DNA from: Thermoanaerobacterales bacterium UBA4877
GTDB taxonomy: Bacteria > Bacillota > Thermoanaerobacteria > Thermoanaerobacterales > UBA4877
Reading direction: 5' to 3'
NCBI GenBank assembly: GCA_002399345.1
Contig: DHDL01000031.1
Location: 17,251-29,570 of the forward strand
DNA length: 12,320 bases
Shown: in pieces, positions 1-7,386 of the stretch
Layout: each line of letters opens with the position of its first letter
Position numbering within the stretch: position 1 is the first letter of the stretch
Position numbers and translations under genes: made by a program
Notes under the pieces: model-generated
The model's database searches: none
The model's input: only the letters and a program-made list of their open reading frames with translations
What the model was told of the DNA's origin: nothing

Positions 1-21
1 GGCTGCCGGGAGGAATATAAA

Positions 22-1434
22 ATGGGTTTTGATTGGACGGATGAAGACAAGTTAAAAGAGGAATGCGGGGTTATGGGTATATATTCGCAAGGGCAGGATG
101 TATCCCGCATGATTTATTATGGACTTTATGCCCTTCAGCATCGGGGCCAGGAAAGTGCCGGGATTGCAGTGAGCTTGGATAATAAAATAGATTGCTATAA
201 GGATATGGGCCTTGTTTCACAGGTGTTCAGCGATAAAAGCAAATTAGAAAAACTGAAGGGGAACGTAGGGGTGGGCCATGTAAGGTATTCCACCACGGGG
301 GAGAGCCAGGCGGTAAATGCCCAGCCTCTTATTGTTAAGTGTAAAAAGGGAGAAATGGCGTTTGTTCATAATGGCAACATAGTAAATGCAGAATGCATAC
401 GAAAGATACTGGATTCGGAAGGAATACCATTGCATACTACGAACGACAGCGAGGTCATGGCTAATATGCTCGCAAGATATTATGAAGACGAAGATAATAT
501 GGAAAAGGCTGTAAAAGAGGTGATGGAGATAGTAAAGGGTTCTTTTGCCCTCATAATAATGACTGAAGACAAGCTCATAGGCGTACGTGATAACCAGGGA
601 ATAAGGCCACTCTGCCTGGGAAAAACAGAAGACGGATATGTCCTGTCTTCGGAAAGCTGCGGGCTGGATGCTGTAGGTGCACAGCTTGTAAGGGATATTG
701 AGCCCGGAGAGATTGTCGTGATAGATAAAAACGGTGTAAAGAGCATCTTTAATGACAAATGGAACAGAAAGAAATTATGTATTTTTGAAATTATATATTT
801 TGCCCGGCCGGATAGCATTATAGACGGTATAAGTATTTATTCCGCAAGAAAGGAAGCCGGGAGGATACTATCGCAAGAATATCCGGTGGAGGCCGACGTG
901 GTGATATCCGTTCCCGACTCCGGCACCCCGGCTACCATAGGATATTCGGAAGAATCAGGGATACCATACGGCATCGGTTTGATAAAAAACAAATATATAG
1001 GTCGGACATTTATCAGCCCCGATCAAAAGGTGAGGGAAAAAGGTGTTGAATTAAAATTAAACGTTATAAAAGAAAATATAGAGGGGAAAAGAGTGGTCCT
1101 TGTGGATGATTCCATTGTAAGAGGCACGACAAGCAAAAGAATTGTAAATATGCTTAAAAAAGCCGGCGCCAAAGAGGTCCATCTGAGGGTGAGCTCCCCG
1201 TCTGTATCCTACCCTTGCTATTTCGGTATTGATACCCCTTATAGAAAGTACCTTATGGGTGCAAACAATAACCCTGATGAGATATGCAGTATGATAGGTG
1301 CCGACAGCCTGGGTTTTTTATCTGAACAAGGTCTTATTAAATCCACAGGAAGAACCAATCAATTTTGTATGGCCTGTTTCAACGGGGATTATCCCATGGA
1401 AATACCGCGGGAGGGGTTGGCACTGGATGTATAA
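22..1434 (+). CDS. purF: Amidophosphoribosyltransferase (glutamine PRPP amidotransferase)
   Basis: Catalyses the committed step of purine synthesis, turning PRPP and glutamine into 5-phosphoribosylamine in the cytoplasm. The 470-residue protein starts with a 14-residue propeptide, and Cys15 (EECGVMGI) would be the glutamine-hydrolysing nucleophile once this is removed. The N-terminal amidotransferase half has QHRGQESAG (39-47) and HNGN (116-119). The C-terminal phosphoribosyltransferase half has the PRPP loop VVLVDDSIVRGTT (358-370). Cys253, Cys399, Cys449 and Cys452 match the four 4Fe-4S ligands of the Bacillus-type enzyme, so a cluster is expected. ATG at 22 follows GGGAGGA at 8-14. The gene is complete and of normal length. 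Its last 8 bases overlap purM. The upstream part of the operon is cut off by the window edge, so no promoter or purine-responsive leader can be judged. Confidence 0.97.
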   Translation: MGFDWTDEDKLKEECGVMGIYSQGQDVSRMIYYGLYALQHRGQESAGIAVSLDNKIDCYKDMGLVSQVFSDKSKLEKLKGNVGVGHVRYSTTGESQAVNAQPLIVKCKKGEMAFVHNGNIVNAECIRKILDSEGIPLHTTNDSEVMANMLARYYEDEDNMEKAVKEVMEIVKGSFALIIMTEDKLIGVRDNQGIRPLCLGKTEDGYVLSSESCGLDAVGAQLVRDIEPGEIVVIDKNGVKSIFNDKWNRKKLCIFEIIYFARPDSIIDGISIYSARKEAGRILSQEYPVEADVVISVPDSGTPATIGYSEESGIPYGIGLIKNKYIGRTFISPDQKVREKGVELKLNVIKENIEGKRVVLVDDSIVRGTTSKRIVNMLKKAGAKEVHLRVSSPSVSYPCYFGIDTPYRKYLMGANNNPDEICSMIGADSLGFLSEQGLIKSTGRTNQFCMACFNGDYPMEIPREGLALDV

Positions 1435-2470
1435 AGAGAAACTTACTTATAAGGATTCTGGGGTAAATATAGATGCTGGTTATGAAGCGGTTAAGCGCAT
1501 GCGCAGCCACGTTAGCAGCACATTCACGGAGGGCGTTTTATCGGATATAGGCGGTTTTAGCGGGATGTTTGAAATAAATAAAGATGAGTTTGATGATCCT
1601 GTGCTATTGTCAGGGTGTGATGGTGTGGGAACCAAACTTATGATTGCTTTTATGGTGGATAAACATGATACGGTCGGGCAGGATTGTGTTGCGATGTGCA
1701 TAAACGATGTATTGTGCCAGGGAGCAAAGCCGTTGTTTTTCCTGGATTATATCGCATCCGGGAAATTAGATCCTGAAAAGACAGAACAGATAGTATCCGG
1801 TATTTCCAATGGATGCAAAAAGGCAAAATGTGCGCTTATAGGTGGAGAAACAGCGGAAATGCCCGGTCTTTATGGAGAGAATGAATATGATCTGGCGGGT
1901 TTCGCCGTAGGTATAGCAGACAGGGAAAAAATCATAACGGGCAGGGATATCAAGCAAGGTGATGTTCTTATCGCCCTTCCATCCAGCGGGTTGCACAGCA
2001 ATGGTTTTTCATTGGCAAGGAGATTGTTCTTTGACATCAAGAAATATAAACCCGACCAGTATATTGGTGAACTGGGAACCACATTGGGAGAGGAATTACT
2101 GAAACCCACAAGGATATATTACCGTCCATTGACGGAACTGATAGATAAATTTGATATAAAGGGAATCAGCCACATAACTGGAGGAGGTTTTTATGAGAAC
2201 ATACCGCGGATGTTACCCCGGGGCTTGGCTTGTATTATAGATACTAACAGTATCAGCATACCGCCCATTTTTAAGCTGATTCAAGAGCTAGGCAATATTG
2301 ACGAGGACGAGATGTATTCCACATTTAATATGGGGGTAGGTATAGTAATGGTGGTAAAAGAGGAGGATGTGGGCAGCATAATTAATTTTTTAAAAGCCAG
2401 AAACGAGGAGACTTATATTATAGGGAGCGTTGTCAAAGGAAATGGAGGACTTTCAATATGCCGCAGGTAA
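1427..2470 (+). CDS. purM: Phosphoribosylformylglycinamidine cyclo-ligase (AIR synthetase)
   Basis: ATP-dependent ring closure of FGAM to aminoimidazole ribonucleotide, the fifth step of IMP synthesis. The 347-residue protein has the family signatures SGCDGVGTKL (62-71), a CVAMCINDVLCQGAKP segment (87-102), GGETAEMPG (139-147), GLHSNGFSL (188-196) and HITGGGFYENIP (249-260). The reading frame stays open 43 codons upstream inside purF. ATG at 1427 is preferred because GGGAGGGG at 1409-1416 sits 10 bases before it and the product then begins MYKEKLTYKDSGVNIDAGYE, a typical PurM start. The start overlaps the purF stop by 8 bases and the end overlaps purN by 13 bases, which suggests translational coupling. 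Confidence 0.97.
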   Translation: MYKEKLTYKDSGVNIDAGYEAVKRMRSHVSSTFTEGVLSDIGGFSGMFEINKDEFDDPVLLSGCDGVGTKLMIAFMVDKHDTVGQDCVAMCINDVLCQGAKPLFFLDYIASGKLDPEKTEQIVSGISNGCKKAKCALIGGETAEMPGLYGENEYDLAGFAVGIADREKIITGRDIKQGDVLIALPSSGLHSNGFSLARRLFFDIKKYKPDQYIGELGTTLGEELLKPTRIYYRPLTELIDKFDIKGISHITGGGFYENIPRMLPRGLACIIDTNSISIPPIFKLIQELGNIDEDEMYSTFNMGVGIVMVVKEEDVGSIINFLKARNEETYIIGSVVKGNGGLSICRR

Positions 2471-3084
2471 ACATAGGGGTGCTTGTATCCGGCAACGGGA
2501 CGAACCTGCAGTCATTAATTGATAATATAAATGCCGGAAATATAAATGCAAAAATTAAGGTGGTCATATCCGACAGGATAAATGCTTACGGTCTTATAAG
2601 AGCTGAGGGCTGCGGGATAGATACAGTTTATGTCGGCAGAAAAAACTTTAAAGATGAGAAAGAATTCAACAGGGCTATTATTTATGAGCTTAATAAAAGA
2701 AATGTGCAGCTTGTGGTACTGGCGGGGTATTTGAAAATATTAAGCGGCGAATTTATAAATGAATACAAAAATAAGATAATAAATATCCATCCTTCTTTAA
2801 TCCCGAGCTTTTGCGGAAGGGGCTACTACGGAGAGAAAGTCCATAAGGCCATATTGGACTACGGAGCAAAGGTTACCGGGGCCACCGTGCATTTTGTAAA
2901 TGAAGAGGCGGATGCCGGACCGATAATACTTCAAAGCCCGGTTATGGTAGATGAAGATGACACCGTGGATTCACTTAAAAATAAAGTATTAAAAACAGAA
3001 CATAAACTTCTTCCGGAGGCGGTAAGGCTTTTTTGCGAAGGCAGAATAACTGTTGATGGAAGAAAGGTAACTATAAAGGAGTGA
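2458..3084 (+). CDS. purN: Phosphoribosylglycinamide formyltransferase (GAR transformylase)
   Basis: Transfers a formyl group from 10-formyltetrahydrofolate to GAR, the third step of purine synthesis. The 208-residue product has the N-terminal phosphate-binding motif VSGNGTNLQSL (10-20) and the catalytic region INIHPSLIPSF (108-118), with Asn109 and His111 as the conserved pair. ADAGPI (151-156) supplies the third catalytic residue, Asp152. The insert CGRGYYGEKVHK (119-130) resembles the form I remember from clostridial PurN rather than the E. coli one. ATG at 2458 lies within the end of purM and is preceded by GGAGG at 2444-2448, nine bases away. Length is normal and no defect is seen. Confidence 0.97.
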   Translation: MPQVNIGVLVSGNGTNLQSLIDNINAGNINAKIKVVISDRINAYGLIRAEGCGIDTVYVGRKNFKDEKEFNRAIIYELNKRNVQLVVLAGYLKILSGEFINEYKNKIINIHPSLIPSFCGRGYYGEKVHKAILDYGAKVTGATVHFVNEEADAGPIILQSPVMVDEDDTVDSLKNKVLKTEHKLLPEAVRLFCEGRITVDGRKVTIKE

Positions 3085-3089
3085 AGATA

Positions 3090-4619
3090 TTGAAAAGAGC
3101 ATTGATAAGTGTATATGACAAAAAGGGAGTAACGGAGTTTGCAAAAAAACTTTCCGGTATGGGATGGGAGATTGTCTCTACGGGGGGAACGGCGCGAGTT
3201 CTTTTAGATGCGGGTATCAAGGTCACGGATGTCTCGGATGTAACGGGCTTCCCCGAATGCTTTGGCGGAAGGGTGAAAACACTTCATCCTAAAATACACG
3301 GCGGGATTTTAGCATTAAGAGATAACAAAGATCATTTAGATACAATGAAAGAATTGGGCATTGAACCCATAGACATGGTTGTGGCTAATCTGTATCCCTT
3401 TAAGGAGACCATTTTGGCAGGTAAGGCTCATGAAGATATAATGGAGAATATTGATATAGGCGGACCTTCCATGCTGAGGGCGGCTGCAAAGAATTATAAA
3501 TTCGTAACAGTAATAGTAGACCCGGGGGATTACAATACGGTTATAAATGAGCTGGAAACCAGCGGCGGGGTACCATATAAGACAAGGGAATATCTTGCCG
3601 CAAAGGTCTTTCAGCATACAAGCAGTTACGATGCATTGATTGCAGATTATTTTAACGAGAGAGCGAGTATTAAATTTCCGGACACCATAAACCTGGCTTT
3701 TGAGAAAAAACAGGATCTTCGGTATGGAGAGAATCCCCATCAGCAGGCAGCGTTTTATACCGAAGCGCTGGGGAATAAAGGCACAATCTCACAGGCCGTC
3801 AAGTTTCATGGTAAGGAGCTTTCCTACAATAATATAAGTGACGCAAACGGGGCGTTGGAAATCCTCAAGGAGTTCACTTCTCCCACCGTTGCAGCCGTGA
3901 AGCATGCCAATCCATGCGGAGTGGGGAGTGGGGAAAACATAGCTGAGGCTTTTAAAAAGGCCTATGAATCGGATAAGCAGTCTATATTCGGGGGAATTAT
4001 AGCCGCTAATGACGAGATAGATATAGATACTGCGAGGATGATAAGTGAGATCTTTATAGAAGTGGTGATAGCACCTTCGTACTCAGAGGGCGCTTTAAAA
4101 ATTCTGAAGGCTAAGAAAAATATCAGGTTGTTGAGGCTGCCTGATATAAGTTATAACAAATATAAGACCTATGACATGAAAAAAGTACTGGGGGGACTTC
4201 TTGTTCAAGACAGGGACCATGGGAAATTGTATGAAGAATTAAAAACGGTTACTCACAGGAAGCCTACAGAAGAGGAGCTTAATGATTTACTATTTGCATG
4301 GAGGGTGGTGAAGAATACCAAGTCAAATGCCATAGTACTGGCCAAAGACCAAGGAACTGTGGCTGTGGGTCCCGGCCAGGCCAGCCGTATATGGTCACTG
4401 GAAAATGCTATAAAGCAGGGAAAGGAAAATGTTCGGGGCAGCGTAATGGCATCGGATGCGTTCTTCCCTTTTTCCGACTGTATCGAGGCAGCTGCCAATG
4501 CAGGGATCACCGCAGTTATACAGCCGGGGGGCTCTATAAGGGACAATGACTCTATAGAGGCGGCTGATAAGTATAACATGGCCATGGTATTTACGGGTAT
4601 GAGACATTTCAGACACTAA
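3090..4619 (+). CDS. purH: Bifunctional AICAR transformylase / IMP cyclohydrolase
   Basis: Performs the last two steps to IMP: formylation of AICAR, then ring closure. Using the TTG start the protein has 509 residues. The N-terminal cyclohydrolase domain (about 1-195) has STGGTA and GRVKTLHPKIHGG. The C-terminal transformylase domain has RYGENPHQ (211-218), VKHANPCGVG with the Lys271-His272 pair, SIFGGIIAAN, and the end motif FTGMRHFRH. The start is not certain. A GTG at 3081 would add three residues, but it overlaps the ribosome binding site AAGGAG (3076-3081), which stands 8 bases before TTG at 3090. That TTG gives MKRALISVYDKKG, like known PurH starts, so I chose it. The ribosome binding site lies at the end of purN, which favours coupled translation. 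Confidence 0.95.
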   Translation: MKRALISVYDKKGVTEFAKKLSGMGWEIVSTGGTARVLLDAGIKVTDVSDVTGFPECFGGRVKTLHPKIHGGILALRDNKDHLDTMKELGIEPIDMVVANLYPFKETILAGKAHEDIMENIDIGGPSMLRAAAKNYKFVTVIVDPGDYNTVINELETSGGVPYKTREYLAAKVFQHTSSYDALIADYFNERASIKFPDTINLAFEKKQDLRYGENPHQQAAFYTEALGNKGTISQAVKFHGKELSYNNISDANGALEILKEFTSPTVAAVKHANPCGVGSGENIAEAFKKAYESDKQSIFGGIIAANDEIDIDTARMISEIFIEVVIAPSYSEGALKILKAKKNIRLLRLPDISYNKYKTYDMKKVLGGLLVQDRDHGKLYEELKTVTHRKPTEEELNDLLFAWRVVKNTKSNAIVLAKDQGTVAVGPGQASRIWSLENAIKQGKENVRGSVMASDAFFPFSDCIEAAANAGITAVIQPGGSIRDNDSIEAADKYNMAMVFTGMRHFRH

Positions 4620-4638
4620 TATGAAAAGGGGTAGGGAC

Positions 4639-5892
4639 ATGAGGGTTTTGGTTATAGGCGGGGGGGGTAGGGAACACGCCATCGTGTGGAAATTAGCCGG
4701 CAGCCCCGGAGTATCAAAAATATATTGCGCTCCCGGGAATGCAGGTATCGGGGAGATTGCTCAATGTGTCAACATAGATCCCGGCGATATTGATGCGCTT
4801 TTATCCTTTGCAGTCCGGGAGAAGATAGGCCTCACCGTTGTAGGCCCAGAGCTTCCTCTGGTTTTAGGGATAGCTGATAAATTTAATGAAAAAGGTTTAA
4901 AAGTATTCGGCCCATGTAGAAAAGGGGCGATGCTTGAAGGTAGTAAGAGATGTGCCAAAGAATTCATGGGAAAATACCAAATACCAACGGCAGGATATGC
5001 CGTTTATGATAACGCGGTTGATGCTATAAAGGGCCTAGGCCGTTTTACCTTTCCTATAGTAATAAAAGCCGACGGGCTGGCAGCGGGGAAGGGTGTCATA
5101 ATATGCAAAGATACTAGTGATGCCAAAAAGGCAATCGAAGATATACTCATAAATAAAGAATTTGGCGATGCTGGAAATGAGATTATAATGGAGGAATACC
5201 TGGAAGGACGAGAGGCATCCCTAATGTGCCTGGTAAATAATAACGGGATCATACCTCTGGAGAGCGCCATGGATTATAAAAAGGCATCGGACGGTGATAC
5301 CGGACCTAACACTGGAGGGATGGGCAGCGTGTCCCCTAATGAAGTGTTGGATAAAAAACTGATGGGCGAAATAAGAACAGGGATATTAGACAGGATATTT
5401 GCTGGCCTCCACCAAGAAAGAATCTGTTATAACGGGATATTATATGTGGGACTTATGATTACATTAAAAGGCGCTAAGGTCTTAGAATTTAATGTGAGGT
5501 TTGGCGATCCGGAAACACAGGCCGTCATCCCGCGGTTGAAAAGCGATCTTCTAAATATATTTTTAAAGACCATAGATAATACCGTTTCGCAAGAGGATTT
5601 GAAATGGTCGGATAAGTTATGCATGTGTACCGCACTGACCTCAGGCGGTTATCCGGCAGCCTATGAAAAGGGAAAAGCCATACGCGGCCTGGACCTTTTG
5701 GATAAGGACATATTGTTATTCCATGCGGGAACGAAAAAAATCGATAAAATTGTTACCAATGGAGGGAGAGTACTCACCATAGGCGCCCTCGCAGACAATT
5801 TCAGCGAGGGGCGGGAAAAAGTATACAAAAATATAGATAAAATATATTTTGATAACATGGCTTACAGGAAGGATATAGGAGCGGATTTTTGA
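4639..5892 (+). CDS. purD: Phosphoribosylamine-glycine ligase (GAR synthetase)
   Basis: ATP-dependent joining of glycine to phosphoribosylamine, the step directly after PurF. The 417-residue ATP-grasp protein starts MRVLVIGGGGREHAIVWKL. It has VVGPELPLVLGIADKF, the ATP-binding segment VIKADGLAAGKGV, a DGDTGPNTGGMGSVSP motif, and the metal-binding FNVRFGDPETQ. An ATG at 4621 is in frame but has no ribosome binding site, since purH ends two bases before it. ATG at 4639 has AAAGGGG (4625-4631) seven bases upstream and matches the usual N-terminus. A run of eight G at 4660-4667 encodes part of the glycine-rich nucleotide loop. This is the last pur gene; no strong terminator follows before glmM. 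Confidence 0.96.
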   Translation: MRVLVIGGGGREHAIVWKLAGSPGVSKIYCAPGNAGIGEIAQCVNIDPGDIDALLSFAVREKIGLTVVGPELPLVLGIADKFNEKGLKVFGPCRKGAMLEGSKRCAKEFMGKYQIPTAGYAVYDNAVDAIKGLGRFTFPIVIKADGLAAGKGVIICKDTSDAKKAIEDILINKEFGDAGNEIIMEEYLEGREASLMCLVNNNGIIPLESAMDYKKASDGDTGPNTGGMGSVSPNEVLDKKLMGEIRTGILDRIFAGLHQERICYNGILYVGLMITLKGAKVLEFNVRFGDPETQAVIPRLKSDLLNIFLKTIDNTVSQEDLKWSDKLCMCTALTSGGYPAAYEKGKAIRGLDLLDKDILLFHAGTKKIDKIVTNGGRVLTIGALADNFSEGREKVYKNIDKIYFDNMAYRKDIGADF

Positions 5893-5951
5893 TTGGATAA
5901 TTTTATAAATAGTTTGCCAAAACTCGTCCCCGTAGCAATATCGCTATAAAC

Positions 5952-5981
5952 TTTATTTTTAAACGCATAATATGATATAAT
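5952..5981 (+). promoter_or_regulatory. Housekeeping (sigma-A type) promoter of glmM, extended -10
   Basis: A perfect TATAAT at 5976-5981 is preceded by TG one base upstream (TGATATAAT from 5973), an extended -10 element. The -35 is poor: TTTATT at 5952-5957 with an 18-base spacer, which fits extended -10 promoters. Predicted initiation is near 5988, leaving a leader of about 25 bases containing AGAAAGGGG (5998-6006) six bases before the glmM ATG. An imperfect inverted repeat (TAGC, 6-base centre, GCTA, 5933-5946) sits just upstream of the -35. Confidence 0.72.
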
Positions 5982-6012
5982 CTTACTATATACATAGAGA
6001 AAGGGGTTAAAT

Positions 6013-7356
6013 ATGGGTAGATTATTTGGAACCGATGGGGTTCGGGGTGTAGCAAATGATGAATTATCTTTGGAATTAGCATATAAATTGGGAGAAACCG
6101 TTTCATATACATTGAGGAAAGAGAAGGACAAGAGACCTATTATAACACTAGGAAGGGATACCAGGGTATCTGGCGATATGCTGGAATCAGCGCTTATGGC
6201 CGGTATAATGGCCGGCGGGGGCAATGTTTATTATCTCGGGATAATATCAACACCGGCGGTAGCTTACCTTACGAGGTATTATGATGCCGATGCGGGCGCC
6301 GTTATTTCGGCATCTCATAATCCTATGGAGTTTAACGGTATCAAGTTTTTCAATAGGGATGGTTTTAAGCTGCCGGATAAGATCGAGGATGAAATAGAGG
6401 CCGGCCTTAAGGAAGATAAGGGCAAGAGGCCCACAGGCTGCGATATAGGCAGAAGGTATGATATGAAGAATGCCGAGGCGGCTTATATATATTACTTAAA
6501 GAGGATTGAGAAACTGGATATAAAGGGAATGAAGATAGCCTTGGACTGTGCCAACGGGGCAAGCTTCCGGGTGGCACCCGCGCTTTTTAAAGCATTAGGT
6601 GCTGATGTCAGCCTGATAAACGATGTTCCTACTGGATTTAATATAAATGACGGGTGTGGTTCAACACACATTGAGGCGCTGCAGAACTTTGTGAAAGAGT
6701 GTTCTGCCGAGATTGGCCTGGCCTTTGACGGTGATGCCGATCGGCTTATTGCCGTAGACGGCAGGGGCAACGTGGTAAACGGTGACAGCGTCATGGCTAT
6801 ATGCGGCATCGACCTCAAGGAGAGGGGACTGCTAAACAAGGATACCGTGGTGGCCACGGTAATGAGCAATCTGGGGCTGGAGGTAGCCCTTAAAAAGCAC
6901 GGTATTAAACTCCTGCGGACCAAGGTCGGTGACAGGTATGTACTGGAGGAAATGCGCAAAGAAGGATACTCCCTTGGAGGAGAGCAGTCGGGTCATATCA
7001 TATTTTTAGACAGCGCAACTACGGGAGACGGAATGATTTCTGCACTGAAACTGCTGGGAGCTGTGACCAGGAGTGGGAAAGACCTTTACAAGCTCAGCAG
7101 TATTGTGCCGAATTTTCCGCAGACCCTCATAAACGCTCATGTGGCCAACAGTAAAAAGGCCGATTATGTAAATGACAAGGTTATAACTACAGAGATTGAA
7201 AGGATAGAAAAAGAGTTTGATGGCAGGGGCAGGGTTGTAATAAGGCCGTCGGGAACAGAGCCGCTTGTCCGGGTTATGATTGAAGGGGACAATGAAGGGG
7301 AAACAAAAAAAGAGGCCGAAGGCCTGGCCGCACTTATAGAAAAGAGGCTTTCGTAG
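6013..7356 (+). CDS. glmM: Phosphoglucosamine mutase
   Basis: Interconverts glucosamine-6-phosphate and glucosamine-1-phosphate on the route to UDP-GlcNAc, peptidoglycan and teichoic acids. The 447-residue protein shows all four landmarks of the alpha-D-phosphohexomutase family: the N-terminus GRLFGTDGVRG, the phosphoserine loop VISASHNP (97-104) with catalytic Ser101, the metal loop FDGDADR (238-244) with Asp239, Asp241 and Asp243, and the sugar and phosphate loops GGEQSGH (322-328) and RPSGTEP (411-417). The GlmM-type start and end separate it from phosphomannomutases. Its substrate is made by GlmS, encoded about 3 kb downstream. It has its own promoter. The codons for KKEAEG near its end double, on the other strand, as a likely terminator for the dapG operon. 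Confidence 0.97.
   Translation: MGRLFGTDGVRGVANDELSLELAYKLGETVSYTLRKEKDKRPIITLGRDTRVSGDMLESALMAGIMAGGGNVYYLGIISTPAVAYLTRYYDADAGAVISASHNPMEFNGIKFFNRDGFKLPDKIEDEIEAGLKEDKGKRPTGCDIGRRYDMKNAEAAYIYYLKRIEKLDIKGMKIALDCANGASFRVAPALFKALGADVSLINDVPTGFNINDGCGSTHIEALQNFVKECSAEIGLAFDGDADRLIAVDGRGNVVNGDSVMAICGIDLKERGLLNKDTVVATVMSNLGLEVALKKHGIKLLRTKVGDRYVLEEMRKEGYSLGGEQSGHIIFLDSATTGDGMISALKLLGAVTRSGKDLYKLSSIVPNFPQTLINAHVANSKKADYVNDKVITTEIERIEKEFDGRGRVVIRPSGTEPLVRVMIEGDNEGETKKEAEGLAALIEKRLS
7305..7325 (-). terminator. Probable intrinsic terminator of dpaA-dpaB-dapG, inside glmM
   Basis: Read on the - strand, AGGCC-TTC-GGCCT (7325 down to 7313) forms a perfect 5-bp, GC-rich hairpin with a 3-base loop. It is followed by C and then seven T (7311-7305), another G and TTT. 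It lies about 60 bases past the dapG stop and wholly within the glmM coding sequence, where the T tract is the complement of the AAA AAA lysine codons. The stem is short, which limits confidence. No better hairpin is seen between the two genes. Confidence 0.6.
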
Positions 7357-7386
7357 CATCAGCCCAGCCTTAGCGGATTAGTATGG

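Noticed and set aside
159..160. Hunt for an undescribed protein system or mobile element anywhere in the window
   Set aside because: Every long open frame that is not an antisense shadow belongs to a known housekeeping or sporulation family of normal length; no transposase, integrase, long direct repeats or CRISPR-like spacing was seen.
1298..1426. Open frame extending purM 43 codons upstream
   Set aside because: It lies inside purF in another frame, lacks a ribosome binding site, and the ATG at 1427 gives the family-typical N-terminus.
4621..4638. Upstream ATG for purD
   Set aside because: No ribosome binding site precedes it. The ATG at 4639 has one at proper spacing and starts directly with the expected MRVLVIGGGG.
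7357..7386. Terminator between the glmM and dapG stops
   Set aside because: Only a 4-bp AGCC/GGCT pairing with no T tract was found; far better hairpins lie just inside each gene.
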